From Diphasiastrum complanatum (Eukaryota; Streptophyta; Lycopodiopsida; Lycopodiales; Lycopodiaceae): a stretch of DNA of 64,000 bases. The stretch covers positions 1-64,000 of the forward strand of contig MU832636.1 in the NCBI GenBank assembly GCA_029204225.1, in the 5' to 3' direction. Below, in pieces: positions 32,060 through 44,672 of the stretch. Position numbers and translations under genes: made by a program. The notes under the pieces were generated by a model. That model saw only the letters and a list, made by a program, of their open reading frames with translations, was not told the DNA's origin and searched no databases. The stretch's first letter is position 1; the number at the start of each line of letters is the position of its first letter.

Positions 32060-33475
32060 ATCCAATTGCCTTTCTTTGCTTGGCAAAGAGTGGCTTGTCG
32101 AGCGATTTTGTGAGCAGATCTGCAATCATATTTTTTAATTTTATATACTAGACCTGGAGCTCTCCTTTCGAGATCAAATCTCGAATGTGATGTACTTCAG
32201 AGGTATGTGCTTTGTCTTTGAATGGAAGACAAGATCCTGGGACAGATACATGGCACTTTGAGAGTCCATCATCATTGTGCTTGGCCCCTCTTGTGGTATC
32301 CTGATTGCCTCCAACATCATCTATAGCCACACTACCTCATTCGTGACCTTTGAAGCTGCGACATATTCAGCTTCACAAGAGGATTGAGCCACCAAGGTTT
32401 GCTTTTTGCATATCTAGCTGATTGCAGTTCCGCACGCTATTGTACATCCTCCAACAATGGATTTGATGTCATCTTTGTAGCTCACCCAACTTGCATCACT
32501 GTAGTGATGCAGCTCGAATTCGTTTTCTTTGTTTTCAGCTCTGTAGGTTAATCGAATAGTCTAGGTACCCTGCGGATACTGTAGGATTCATTTTGCCATT
32601 TGCCAATGTGTCATGCCAGGATTGGAAGAGAATTGGCTCAAGGCGTAAACATAGAAAGCCAGATCAGGTCTAGTACAAATTGTCAAGTACATCAGACTAC
32701 CGATTAAGTTCTGGTAGGGTATACTTGCCATCCTTTGTTCTTCTTCTTCCATTTTTGGGCAATCCTACTTCGTGAACTTGGCTCCAGCTATCATTTTGCC
32801 CTTTGTTTGATCTCTTCTGATCTCCAGCCCTAGGCATTTTGTTGCTTCTTCTAGATCTGTGATTTCGTAGCTTTCATAAATCTGACTTTTTGTGTCTTTT
32901 ATCAACATCAAAGAATTTCCTATCATCAGCAAATCATCCATGAAAATGGTCAATATCACAAAATCCTTGCCTACTCTCTTAATGTAGACATTGCAGTCTG
33001 GTTGAGTAGGATTGAAGTCTAGAGACTTCAGAAGACTATCAAGGTCTTTATACTAGACTCATGATGTTTGTTTTAGACTGTAGATGCATCCCGGCAATCG
33101 ATAGACATATTGTCTGTTGTCGGGATCTTTATAGCCTTCAGGTTGCTTCATGAAAAATTTTTCCTCTAGATCTCCATGGAGAAAGGCTATTTTCACATCA
33201 ATCTGGTGAATTTCTAGATTGTACTATGTGGCATATGCAAGGAGTAGCCTTATGCTTGTCATCTTGACCATGGGCGAATATGTGTCGAAATAATTGACAC
33301 CATATCTTTGTATGTAGCCCTTCACGACAAGTCTGGCTTTGTAGCGGCCAATGGTGCCATCTGATTTCATCTTTTTCTTATACACCCACTCGCAGTCGAC
33401 TATCTTTCTGTTTTCTGGCAATGGCTCTAATGTCCATGTCTCATTTTGCCTCATTGACTCAATCTCCTCTGACAT
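32060..33475 (-). pseudogene. Copia element I reverse transcriptase and RNase H, antisense
   Basis: From 33475: RT start ([40 protein letters not shown]), middle ([20 protein letters not shown]), then a frameshifted stretch, the palm with ILTIFMDDLLMIGNS (MDD as catalytic box, about 32959), TDLEEATKCLGLEI, and RNase H (SSCEAEYVAASKV, HHIRDLISKGELQV). Several stops and shifts occur, but the order is complete. This is the most complete copia pol in the window. Confidence 0.85.
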
Positions 33476-33484
33476 TGCCTACTT

Positions 33485-35007
33485 TCAGAATTCTCCCTCT
33501 GGACTCTGAATAGCTTCTTGATATGTTGCTGGTTCTTCTGTGAAGTTGCAGTATTCAAATTGCATGTCTTCGCTCCATTGAAGATTGTCAGTGTAGCGGT
33601 CTGGAGGTCTTCTTTGTCTTGTTGACCTTTGAGGTTCGTTTCGTCGTTGCTCAAACGTTTGTTTGTTCGTGGGGTTGATCCTCTGCTTCTTGTTGCTCTG
33701 GAGTTTGTGGCTCTGCATTCTAATTTGATGTCTATCCTCGATCTCCCTCTTGAATAGGCAGCAGTGTGAAGATCTCATGGCCTCTTTCGTCTTTCAGTCC
33801 AGGGAATGTGGACTCATCGAACTTCACATCTCTGTTCGAAACAACCTTCTTTGTGGTTGGATTGTAGAGCCTGTACACATGTGTTCTGTTTGAGTAGCCA
33901 ACCATGATTGTTTGCTCAGATTTGTCATCGAGCTTGCTTCTTTTTTCTTTGGGAATGTGCTTGTATGTTGCACATCCAAACACATGTACATATGACAGAT
34001 CAGGATTTCTGCCTGTCCACATTTCGTATGGTGTTTTGTTTTCCAGCGTTGTCGTTGTAGATCTGTTCTATAGGTGTACAACTGCAGCTATTGTCTCAGC
34101 CCAGAATTGACCTGGCAATTGAGCTTGTGCCATCATGCATCTGTCTCCTTCGACTAGTGTTATGTTTCTTCTTTCTGCCACACCAGTGTATTCTGGTGTG
34201 TATGCAGGAGTGAATTGGTGTTCTATCCCCTGTTCTTCGTAGAATCTTGAGAATTCTGTGCTTTTGTATTTACCTTTGTTGTCAGATCTAAGGATCTGTA
34301 TCTTTTTTGAGGTGTGTCGCTCTGCAAATGCCACAAACTTCTTGAAGGAATCAAACACTTCGGATTTTTTCTTCAAGTAGTAGATCATGGTCATCCAGAA
34401 TAATCATCTATGAACGTCAGAAAGTATCTTGAACTTGAGAGCGAATCCATCTTCATCGGTCCACAGACATCAAAGTGGACGAGCTCAAGAACTTCCTTGG
34501 CTCTTCTTCCCTCATGCGTGAATGGATTCCGATGTTGCTTGCCTTTCTGACAAGCTTCGCAGAGCTCAGTTTCGGGCTTTGAACTCTTGAGACCTGTGAC
34601 AGTGTCTTTTTTGCTCATGTCATACAGGCTCCGCATGTTCAGATGATACATTCTCCTATGCTAGAGATGATCTTCATTTTTTGATGCATTCAATATGCTA
34701 TCAAAGGTGCTGACTATTTTTGCCTGTAGAGGTTTGCTTCTCTGCATCCGACCGTCAACAACTTGTTTGTCATCTTCTCGATCATACGACAAGTGTTGTC
34801 GTCGAACAAAACTCGAATGCCTAGATCTGCCATCTTGGAGAAAGATAGTAGATCATTTCTGAGTGAGGGCACATAAAGTGCTCTTGGTAGCTCCGCTTGG
34901 CCTGACAGTGTTCGCAGTTGTAGAGTGCCAATGCCTTTGACATCATGTCTGTTCCCATCACCTAGAATCACTACTCTGTTGTCTTTGAGTTCGCGAAAGT
35001 CGATCAA
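33485..35007 (-). pseudogene. Copia element I protease end and integrase, antisense
   Basis: From 35007: protease part (VVILGDGNRHDVKGIGTLQL, ALYVPSLRNDLLSFSKMADL), pre-integrase with zinc pair (CEACQKGKQHRNP), integrase core (LVHFDVCGPM, YFLTFIDDYSG, then after a frameshift LRSDNKGKYKSTEFSRFYEE and YTPEYTGVAERRN with the catalytic glutamate region), and C-terminal part (LSYVHVFGCATYKHIPKEKR, VGYSNRTHVYRLYNPTTKK). DDE residues are largely present, though spread over frames. Confidence 0.85.
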
Positions 35008-35990
35008 GACTTCTTGTTGCAGATTATGTGTGATGTTGCTCCTGAATCAATGACTACATCGTAGTCGTGTTCAAAGTAGCTTGTTGAAGCTTCATCGAGT
35101 ATCGTGAAAGCTTTGTCACCTCTTTCAGCATCCTTTGATGACTCTGCAACAATTGCCTTTTCAACTTTGTTCTTTCTTTTTGGGTTGAATCTGCAATCGT
35201 ATGCAAAATGTCCTTTCTTCTTGCAGTGCATGCAAGGTATTGCTGGATTAAACCAGTATTTGTTGGCTGTATGGCCTGGTTTGTGACAGTGATCGCAGGA
35301 AGAAGATTGCTGATTCGAGGACTTCGTCTTCTTGAATCTTGGCTTGTTTTTATTTTTCATCTTTCCTTTCATGAAGAGAGCTTTCTCTTGATCACTGCTT
35401 CCCTCTCCTTCATCTCTCATCAGTCTCTCATCAGCGACAAGACTGACAGCTTTGTCGAATGTCATATCTGGTAGACTCATTATGAGCATTCTCAGCGGCT
35501 GATAGAACATCGGTAGAGATTTCATGAAGTACATCAACTGTTGTGGTGCTAGGACCTGGTGCTCCTGTCCTGATGCAGCGACTTGAGCGAAGATCATTTT
35601 GATCTTCTCAACGTGCTGATACAATTGGTTGCCATTCCACCGAATGGATTGCAGCTGATTGTGGTGCATGACTGAAGCTGCAGTCCTCACTTCATACTTC
35701 TGCTTCAATCTTTCCCATGCTACATGGCTGCTTTTGTAGTCTTCAATCTGCATGAGTAGATCTTCATTTATGGATGAAACGATGATCGCCATTGTGCGCT
35801 CATCTTTTTTGATCCATTCAGCTCTCCTCGGGTCTCCCTCTGGAGGCTGCACTCTGAGAGCTCGGTCACCAACCAGATGCCTTCGCCCTTCAGAAGCATT
35901 TTGATTTTGAATTTCCAGATTCTGTAATTTGCGCCATCGAGACTGATTGCTACTCTTGTCTAGATTGTTGTAGCCATATTGTGTTGTCTG
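35004..35990 (-). pseudogene. Copia element I gag with zinc knuckles and protease start, antisense
   Basis: A 282-codon open frame (35852-35004) carries the gag helical region (AWERLKQKYEV, MHHNQLQSIRWNGNQLYQHV), two zinc knuckles (CDHCHKPGHTANKY with the last Cys lost, and CMHCKKKGHFAYDC) and the protease active site (VVIDSGATSH). Upstream, the expected ATG (about 35975) is followed after four codons by TAG, then by the usual LDGANYRIWKFKIKM helix in frame, and a one-base deletion joins it out of frame to the long ORF. The same TAG occurs in the related copy at about 40540. Confidence 0.85.
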
Positions 35991-36030
35991 GAAGAATCAT
36001 TGCTGAGAAATCAGTAGTGATAACCTGTGG

Positions 36031-36042
36031 GCTCTGATACCA
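36031..36042 (-). other. Primer binding site of element I
   Basis: Minus-strand TGGTATCAGAGC directly after the LTR end; initiator-Met tRNA type. Confidence 0.9.
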
Positions 36043-36970
<928 letters not shown>

Positions 36971-38040
36971 CCTTACATAGCAGTACACTCCATACCATTA
37001 GAAGATGATGCAAAGCCAATCCAAGCAAAACCTTACCATTGTAATCCGCTTTACAGAGAGAAAATCAAAGAAGATATACAAAGATTACTAGCTGCAGGTT
37101 TCAGTAAGGAAATAGAGCATACAACATGGTTATCTCCCATAGTGGTGGTTTTCAAGAAGAATGGTAAGTTACGGATATGTGTGAACCTAAAAGAACTGAA
37201 TAAAGCCACAAAGAAATACCACTTTCCTTTACCACTAACCGATGCTATATTAGAAGAGATGGCAAGAGTTGAGGCAATGAGTTTTTTGGATGGCTTTAAT
37301 GGTTATTTTCTTATTCGATTAGATCCAAAAGACATTCATAAGACTGCATTTGCCATAGAGTTTGGTACATATGCATATTAAGTAATGTCATTCGGACTCT
37401 GTAACGCTCCATCAACAATTCAGAGAGTAATGCAGTTTGCGTTTAAAGATTTACTGCATAAGATTTTAGTAATCTATCTAGATGATATCGGTGTTAAATC
37501 TAAAGCTTGTAGGAAATATAAAATATTGTTGAATCTGGAGAAATGTCAGATTTGGGTAACACATGGTGTTGTCTTAGGACATATCATATCCAAAGATGGT
37601 ATATCCATGGATCCAGCTAAAGTGAAAGTTATTCAAGACATGCCACTATCGGCCACGGTAAAAGAAATTTATATCTTCATAGGTTATTATAATTACTATC
37701 ATATATATATTCTTGATTTTGCTAGAAAAGCTAGATTAATTTATGAAGTCATTACGGATCCAAAATGGACTAAAGAAAGAATACAAGCAGTTGAGAATTT
37801 GAAGCACACACTTGTCACCTCACCCATTCTCCGAGCATTGAACTATCAATTAGAATTCCATGTTCATACGGACACAAGTAAGTATGCTATTGGAGTCATC
37901 CTAACGCAGCTAGGAGAATCTGGGAAGGACTATCTAATTCGTTTCCTCAGTTGACAGATAGTTTTTGTTGAAGTAAATTATTCTACAACCGAAAGAGAGG
38001 CTTTAGCAATGATATATGTTGTCTAGAAATTACATCATTA
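36971..38040 (+). pseudogene. Ty3/gypsy RT and RNase H (element J)
   Basis: The frame 36902-37381 contains RT from PIQAKPYHCNPLYREKIKED through WLSPIVVVFKKNGKLRICVN to SFLDGFNGYFLIRLDPKD. A stop at 37379 is followed in the same frame by MSFGLCNAPSTIQRV, the catalytic box YLDDIGVKSKA, GHIISKDGISMDPAKVKVIQ and RNase H start (YQLEFHVHTDTSKYAIG). RNase H continues after a stop to about 38040 (NYSTTEREALAMIYVV). SFLDGFNGY-type motifs are typical of Tat/Athila-like gypsy elements. It is relatively little damaged, with few stops and no large deletion. Confidence 0.85.
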
Positions 38041-38818
38041 TTTATTAGGATATCAATTCAAGTTTTGTACTGATCACCAGGCATTGTTATATCTGTTGAA
38101 TAAACCATGCAACACTGGTCGTATAGCTAGATGGTTACTTATCCTTTTAGAATTTGACCAAGATTATTGTTAGGGAAGGTAAGCAACATTTTCTTACTGA
38201 CCATTTATCCAAGATCGCATCGGCTGATAAAGTAACAGAGCCTATCAATGACGAACTACCGGATGCCTACCTTTTCCAAATCGACGCTACTCCTAGATGG
38301 GCTGAAGAAATAGTCTCATTTCTATCAACCGGAGCACTAAACCCAACTATGTCTAAAGTTGATATGCATAAACTGATATTGAAATCTAGGCCTTACCTTT
38401 TAATTGTTGGACAATTGTATAAAAAAGGTGTAGATGGAATAATCAGGAGGTGTGTTAATGAAGATGAAGTTGAACAAATATTTTCCCTGACACATGAAGG
38501 TGAAGGAGGAGGGCACTTCTCGTTCGACAATATTGCTAAGAAAATTTTATTAGCTGGGTATTGGTGGCTGACATTATTTAAGGATACTTATGCACAAATC
38601 AAAACCTGTGATGTCTGCCAACGAATAAACACTCCTTAAAGCACTGATTTTATGCCTCTAACTTCAATAGCTGAAGGAGAAGCATTTCATAAATGGGAAA
38701 TTGATTTTATAGGGTCGATTAGCCCAGCTGCACGAGGTACTCAATCCAGATACATCTTAGTAGCCACTGACTACGCTACGAATTGGGTAGAAGCTAGAGC
38801 GACAAAGCAAGCTACTAT
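38041..38818 (+). pseudogene. Ty3/gypsy integrase start (element J)
   Basis: After a frameshift near 38150, one frame (38154-38639) carries the RNase H to integrase linker and the HHCC zinc domain (LTHEGEGGGHFSFDNIAKKI, CDVCQRINTP). After a stop at 38637 the integrase core begins (FHKWEIDFIGSISPAARGTQ, ILVATDYATNWVEARATKQA) with the first catalytic Asp residues. It is cut off at about 38818 by LTR fragment K1. Same family as the relic at 14624-16260. Confidence 0.85.
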
Positions 38819-38990
38819 TTTGGTGTCATTTCGAAGGTCCTGAAGTTCAGAACTTTCTAAATATGAAATATATACTAAAATAGAAGTATCTAGACTGTTC
38901 CACACGTGTGAAAGGTCATATCCAAAACTATGTGCCAAAATTACCAAATTTGGCCTAAAACTAGTCAAGGAAATGTTGACAATTTTCACA
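38817..38990 (-). repeat. LTR fragment K1, antisense
   Basis: Minus-strand start TGTGAAAATTGTCAACA at 38990, preceded by a purine tract (GTTGAAGAGGGAG). It matches 61930-62101 closely over about 170 bp. Only the first part of the LTR is left. Confidence 0.75.
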
Positions 38991-39752
38991 CTCCCTCTTC
39001 AACTTTGCTTGCTAGTTTTACAACACTACTTTGATCTAACTTAAGAATGATTTCCAACTTAACGATAGATCTCCTCTCAATGATCCTAATATGTACAAAA
39101 TTATAAACTTGATAATTGATATAGTGTCCATATTGGATGTTTCACTATTTCTTACATCAATTTTACATTTCAAGATGAAACTAGTACATGAAGAATAACA
39201 TAGAATGGGAATGGAATGATTCTTCCATGTTTCCACCTTTGAAATCTTTGTAAAACAATAGCAAACATGTAACAAATGAAAGTGATGAATGCTTGCTTGC
39301 ATGTCTTCTCCATATTTCACTTCTTGTGAAGTGTATGTGTCAAAATCCACCATGAATGAGCCTCCATTGCCTTCCTACCATGAAGAACCATCAAGCCTTA
39401 AAAATCCATGAGTAAAAGAGTACTAAAATGATGCTAAGCCAAATCCATAAGACTCCATATAACTAGTAGGTAGCACTAGTCCTTCTTCAAGATCCACAAA
39501 AAGATGATCATAGACTCACCAAATTTTGATAATTTCCACACATTGACATAACATAGCCCAAACATAAAGTTAGATGAGTAAAGTAGGTTTGAACAAGACA
39601 TCCTTGCTGCTCCTTTGCCTTTACTTGAGTCTTCGATAACCTGCAAAAACAAATCGTTAGTGCCTTGGCCATTTGATTCTTCTCTAATGCTCTCGACTAG
39701 CTTCAAATTGCCAATTTCCAATTGGTGTTGATGAAGCACAGTATTAAAATTA
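38991..39752 (-). other. Probable 3' internal part of element K, antisense
   Basis: Lies directly upstream (minus strand) of the LTR start and so should be K's internal end. A frame at 39353-39036 includes SETSNMDTISIIKF, similar to SETSNADTYILKKV at about 51770 in element F. No enzymatic motif is visible. Confidence 0.4.
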
Positions 39753-39830
39753 AAGTATCTAGACTTGTTCCACACGTGTGAAAGGTCATATCCAAAACTA
39801 TATGCCAAAATTACCAAATTTGGCCTAAAA
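39753..39830 (-). repeat. LTR fragment K3
   Basis: About 78 bp matching the middle of K1 (CCACACGTGTGAAAGGTCAT and following bases), cut off exactly where the LTR of the second copy of I begins (39831). Confidence 0.7.
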
Positions 39831-40462
39831 TGTCAGAAATTGTGAACTCCCGCAACTTTGTCGTGAAGTTGACGAAGCAAAACGAAGTGAAGGACGAACA
39901 TACCCCAAAGATCCAAAGAAAAGTGTTCGAGATTCGGCCCGAAGACCAGATGATAAAACACACTGGAAGAAGACACAAAATGAAAGAAAACAATTCACAC
40001 TGCCAACTAGCAGCTCAACGAGCATGGTGTAATGTACTTCATGCTTAGCTGAAAGAGACAGCGATAACAAAGGATAACTAACTAGTTGATTAGTATTAAC
40101 TTGTCTTGTAATTCTCTGATAAACTATCTTGTGAACTCCACACATTGGAGATAAATCTGCATTCTTGATCAACACAAAATAGGGACGATTTAGAACGGTG
40201 AGAATGAAAAGAATAGAAGAGAGTAGAGTTGTGCATGAAAGTCTGCCAACGAGCAAAACACAGCGACTGAGGTGAACGTCAGGCTGTTAATGAGTGAGAC
40301 ACTGAATGACTCACTAGAAAACATAAAACAGAAAATACAGTCATTCTCTTCTTCACCTCATTGTTTGCATCGTCTTCTTGATTGATTTTGTCATGATCTG
40401 TGATCTATAGTCGCTTGCTTAGGATCCTGAAAACAAAATAGAAACAAATCCAATTTGCTACA
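39831..40462 (+). repeat. 5' LTR of a second copy of element I (I2), + strand (632 bp)
   Basis: Starts TGTCAGAAATTGTGAACTCC and ends TTTGCTACA before a primer site. Its start and several inner blocks (for example ATGAAAGTCTGCCAACG) match the minus-strand LTR at 36043-36970. I and I2 thus lie head-on in opposite orientation. Confidence 0.8.
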
Positions 40463-40690
40463 TGGTATCAGAGCTCAGGCTATCGCTATATGATATCCAA
40501 GCAGTGATTCTCTAAGACAACACAATATGGCTACAACAATCTAGACGAGAATAGCAATCAGTCTTGATGGCTAAAACTACAGAGTATGGAAATTCAAAAT
40601 CAAAACACTTTTGAAGGGTGAAGACATCTGGTCGGTGACCAAACTCACAGAGGTGCTGCCTCTAGAGAGAGACCCTAAACTCGACAAAGA
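40463..40690 (+). pseudogene. Primer site and gag start of I2
   Basis: TGGTATCAGAGC at 40463-40474, then a gag start with ATGGCTACAACAATC-TAG and, in frame, ISLDG and YRVWKFKIKTLLKGEDIW. The in-frame TAG after five codons is the same as in element I. The copy is cut off at about 40690 by antisense element H. Confidence 0.75.
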
Positions 40691-41690
40691 TATATTCTCC
40701 ACTGTTGTCTGACCTTAGGGCCTTGATCGTCCTTCCAGTCTCCTTTTCTGCATGCTCCTTGAAGATTCTGAAGCAGTTGAAGGCTTCTGATTTTTTCTTT
40801 ATGAAGTACACCATAGTCCTTCTAAAGAATTCGTCAATAAAGGTTATAAAATACTTGGCGTCCTTCAGCGAAGGATTTTTCATCGGGCCACAAATATCTG
40901 AATGTACAACATCTAGCAATCCTCTAGCAACATGTTGATGGCTTGACTTAAATGGTTTCCTAGTCTGTTTACCAACTAGACAGTCTTGACAGATAGGTAA
41001 CTCGACTTTTTTGTGAGTCGAGATCAAGAACAATAGATTGTCTAGACATTCGTTGTACAGCAGCATGATTTTAATGACCAAGTCTATAATGCCAAAGTAA
41101 ACCTTTATTTGAATGAGTTGAAGTACTAAGAGCCTGACTAGAGGCAGAAAAGCAATGACTCAACTTATACAAGTATCCATGCCTCTTTCCAAGTGCTAGG
41201 ATCTTGCCTGTCCTATCAACTACTTTACACTGATCATTCGAACTCTACTCTATGTCCTAGATCTGTGATTTTGCCTATAGAGAGCAGATTTGTAGATAAC
41301 TTTGGTACATACAGGACTTTAGAGAGTAGCTTAGATTGATCATTTGCAAAGCATAATCTTATAGTACCTTCACCTTTAATAGCTTGTGTGCTATTGTCGC
41401 CAAGGTGAACGAATCTCTGACTACTATAAGGTGTACAGGCCTTGAAATAGCCAATGAGACTAGTCATGTGCTGAGTGGCTCCAGAATCTAGGAACCAAGA
41501 ATTGTCGCCAGATGCTCCTTGATAATTGGTCATGAAGGCATCATGATCCACTTCTTGAATAGGCTGTGGAGCTTCTGCAACTGCATTTGCCACTTGATTC
41601 GACCGCACTGAAAAATACAGAACAAGAAAACAATTACTCTATCGGCTAGTAGAGTCTTGTACTATGGAAGCTTATCAAGCTATAAAAATG
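40662..41690 (-). pseudogene. Copia element H: protease and integrase start, antisense
   Basis: Frame 41608-41234 holds protease (NSWFLDSGATQHMT, VHLGDNSTQAIKGEGTIRL, VLYVPKLSTNLLSIGKITDL) with an intact DSGA. Frame 41081-40662 holds the pre-integrase zinc pair (CQDCLVGKQTRKPF) and the integrase core start (VVHSDICGPM, YFITFIDEF, LRSDNSGEY). The protease starts only about 80 bp from the primer site, so gag has been deleted. The element is cut off within integrase. Confidence 0.85.
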
Positions 41691-41702
41691 GCTCTGATAC
41701 CA
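41691..41702 (-). other. Primer binding site of element H
   Basis: Minus-strand TGGTATCAGAGC directly after the LTR end CTCTCCAACA. Confidence 0.9.
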
Positions 41703-42402
41703 TGTTGGAGAGAGAAAGAGAGAGGAGATGAATGACGAACACGAACGAGACACGAACTCGAACAAGAAAAGAACAAGAAACAAACTCGAACAGAAAATGT
41801 TCGTGCGCAGCGGAACGAGTTATACGACTCTCTCCGTAAGCATGACTACGCCTATCAGAATGAATAGAACTTTAATGATGGAAATCATGGTTATTGTAGA
41901 TTACGTAGCCAAGCATTAATAGATGAAGCACCAGAAGAATAATTTGTCGTGAATAGCAAGACAAGTTATATGTCACTAATGATTCGCGAAGAGCTAGACT
42001 GTGCTCGATTGATAATTAGTCGTGAATGATTCGCGAAAGACAAGACCAAATATTAGTCGTCTATTACCAGAAAGAACAACTAGAAAGATCAGACAGAATG
42101 AATGATAAGCATAGCAATATTAACATAGATCTGAACGTAGAACAAAGAACTGTATCAGATTAAGTATATCACGTATACAAGTCAATAATGCGGTAGTGCA
42201 CCAGATAATAGCGGACGAAACCGCGTGCCCTACGAAACTTATTTCAATTGTAAAAAGGGATGAAACCTTAATTCTCACAAGAATGAAGAATCAATGCTCA
42301 GGGCATCTACTTCGTCTACTTCTGTATTTGTCTCTTCACTCATCAACTTATTCACCCATCCTCGTCTCTGAGAATACACAAATGGTATCTTGTATATATA
42401 TA

Positions 42403-42633
42403 CGTAATGGATACCTGTAGCATATAATGCCCATTTTCAAATAAATTAAAAAGCAAAAAATGCATGCATTTTTTTCAAAGGCATATTCTGCTTTTTTTTT
42501 TTTGTCTGTCTGTGTCCGTCCGTACGGATTCCGTACAACTGCCATGTGGCACATTTGCGTTGGTCAGTCAGAGTCAAACCTGCCTATTATGCTTCGTAAT
42601 GTGCTTCTGAAAAAATTTTAGGTATCCATTACG
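42403..42633. mobile_element. Inverted-repeat-bounded insertion in the H LTR
   Basis: CGTAATGGATACCT at 42403-42416 is the exact reverse complement of AGGTATCCATTACG at 42620-42633. The 231-bp segment between and including them is missing from the related LTR at 56883. It looks like a miniature inverted-repeat element. No target duplication could be fixed. Confidence 0.55.
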
Positions 42634-42635
42634 CA

Positions 42636-42771
42636 ATGGAAGGAGCCGGGCAAAGGCCATTCTGCCCGATTCGGCTTTCCAAAAAAATTTAGGCTCGGCC
42701 CCTCCGGGCCTTGCCAATTTTTTTTTGGAAATCCTTACCGGGCAGAATGGCTTCTGCCCGGCTCCTTCCAT
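42636..42771. mobile_element. Fold-back element with about 52-bp arms
   Basis: ATGGAAGGAGCCGGGCAAAG at 42636 is mirrored by CTGCCCGGCTCCTTCCAT ending at 42771. The arms are about 52 bp with few mismatches, each arm itself containing GCCGGGC...GCCCG. The centre is a G/C-rich loop (CGGCCCCTCCGGGCC). A 65-codon minus-strand frame through it is a by-product of the palindrome. Confidence 0.75.
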
Positions 42772-43009
42772 AATACATTATATTATAGGTGTGCAGATGT
42801 GGAAAGTACAGTGGATGTGCTGTTTATAAGAGATCGTGGGTGGCCGCAGTCATTGTCCAGTCTATTAGCGCAGCTGCATGGGTGAGCGTGAAAATGTGCG
42901 ACGTCAGTCAGTGCTGAAGTGACCGTTGGTGATGACGTTTCGCCTATCACCATAACCTGTGTAAAAAGACAGTGTTGCGATTCTTTCGCGTTTTATTCGT
43001 CTGCAATCA

Positions 43010-43700
43010 AACCTAGATAGGTATTTAATTTGTATTCAAATTTGATAAGCCATTAGTAACTCTTGTATACAATTAAAATTTATGCGTGCATTAGGTGGAA
43101 AATCCTAATTCATAAAATATTATGTAGTCTTGTTGGTGGAAAATCTAACAACAATACATAATGTGGTTCCCAGTTTGAAGCTTGGATTCTAGAATAACAA
43201 ATTTTAGCACTTAAAATTGTGTAGGTTGATGATGAAAATGTGAACTTGCACAAGAAACTTAAAAATTCTAAGAACTATCAACAATTTGAGACATGAAAAA
43301 CATTGCAATTGAATGCTCAAACTCATTCTCCTTCTGATTATTACTTAGGGAACCATTTTACATATAATGTGATTGCTTAGTATATGACATACGATATCCC
43401 TGTAAAACAAGAATTTAGGTATGGAATAATTGTGTATGACATTAGTAAGCTAATACTAACTCTTGTAATGTATATGAAACTTTTCCATGTGTTAGGTAGA
43501 AAACCTTGATTTTTAAAATGTTGGTGGAAATTCCAACACTATTGCGTAATGTGATTTCAACTACCAAAATTTGGATTATAAAAAATTAAATTTTGGTGCA
43601 TCAAATATTGTGGTCTTGTTAGTGAAAACATGCAACTTGGATTTTCAAAAAGCAATCAACTTATAAAAAACACCCAATCATATAGAACTCTCTGAATAAA
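43010..43700. repeat. Degenerate tandem duplication, period 400 bp
   Basis: TAACTCTTGTA at 43057 and 43457, and nearby GTGT/GCATTAGGT(G/A)GAAAA(T)CC, TTGGTGGAAA and CTTGGAT blocks recur in the same order 400 bp apart. The copies are strongly diverged. Element identity unknown. Confidence 0.5.
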
Positions 43701-44670
43701 GCCACAATCAATTGACAGAACAACGTAGTAGGATCATTGGGTTACATGGAGTTTTCCTCAGCTAACATTCATGAATATGAGACATCGGATTCCATCAATA
43801 TAATTAGAGATTCTTGATTTTTTAAGTTTGGTAAGGTAAGTAACTAGATAAACAAAACCAATTTTGATTTGATGGCTTGGATCCATCGTCCAATACAACT
43901 CATCATGCTTCTTATAGTTTGTGAATGTTGTAACTAGGCCGAGCAATATGTGAATCTTTTGATCATCATAACAGAAAAAGAACAAGCGTCGTAATATGAG
44001 GCAAAAGGAAAAAAGGACAGGAAAATAGAAGAAAACTAACAGAGAATGGACTGTGTCAAAATTTTCTATTTCTTTTGTGTCAATAGAAACAGTTGAATAG
44101 AAGCAATAGAAAATTTTGACACAGTTGAAATTATGTGCGCATGAACAAGAGAGTCTTTCAAAATCAACAAAGCCATATGGCATCGACATTGCCTTGACAT
44201 GTTTTGAGATCTCCTGAAAACTAGTCTTCACTATTTGAAAATACATTTAATGCACATGTCATGATTACAAAATATTCACTAATATGAAAAACACGTAATT
44301 AATTGTGAAAATAAAAACCAAAACACGAAGATGTTTTTAGAGTTGTTTACTATGTACCCATGCATGTAATGCAAGGCCAATAAAAAGAGTGCTTCTCGAT
44401 TTCCAAGGGAAGATTTGAACTTGGGACCAACTAAACTTGTAATCCCAGTGGGAGACTCGAACTTGGGACCAGCAAAACTTTTGATCCCACAATAAAAAGT
44501 GGCGCGGAGAGTTCAGCGAAGCCGAGTGTGGAGTTGTAATTGGTGGTGGGGGTGAACTCAAAAATTATCATTATATAATATGAGTGCAGGCCAAGATATG
44601 CTCTCCCTCCCTTTTGGGCCTCCCGTCTCAATCGATTATCTTTATATGAACCACACTCACCCATTTCCAC
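43701..44670. other. Nothing recognised
   Basis: AT-rich region. A 162-codon minus-strand frame (44246-43758), rich in Phe, Leu and Tyr, has no recognisable domain and a codon bias expected from AT-rich random sequence. Confidence 0.45.
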
Positions 44671-44672
44671 GT

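Larger units (their letters stand above)
41703..43000 (-). repeat. 5' LTR of element H, antisense, with internal insertions
   Basis: From 42990 down to 41990 the sequence matches, in reverse, the LTR at 56883-57711 in blocks. It ends CTCTCCAACA at the primer site. Between about 42395 and 42775 it carries some 380 bp absent from the other LTR, made of two inverted-repeat structures (listed separately). The LTR start is not seen; similarity fades near 43000. Confidence 0.7.

Noticed and set aside
42574-42771. 65-codon minus-strand frame in the fold-back region
   Set aside because: The frame exists because both arms of the palindrome are read; no similarity to any known protein.
43758-44246. 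162-codon minus-strand frame rich in Phe, Tyr and Leu, possibly a membrane protein
   Set aside because: Hydrophobic runs are expected in AT-rich DNA. There is no start context, no motif, no neighbour and no exon structure to support it.
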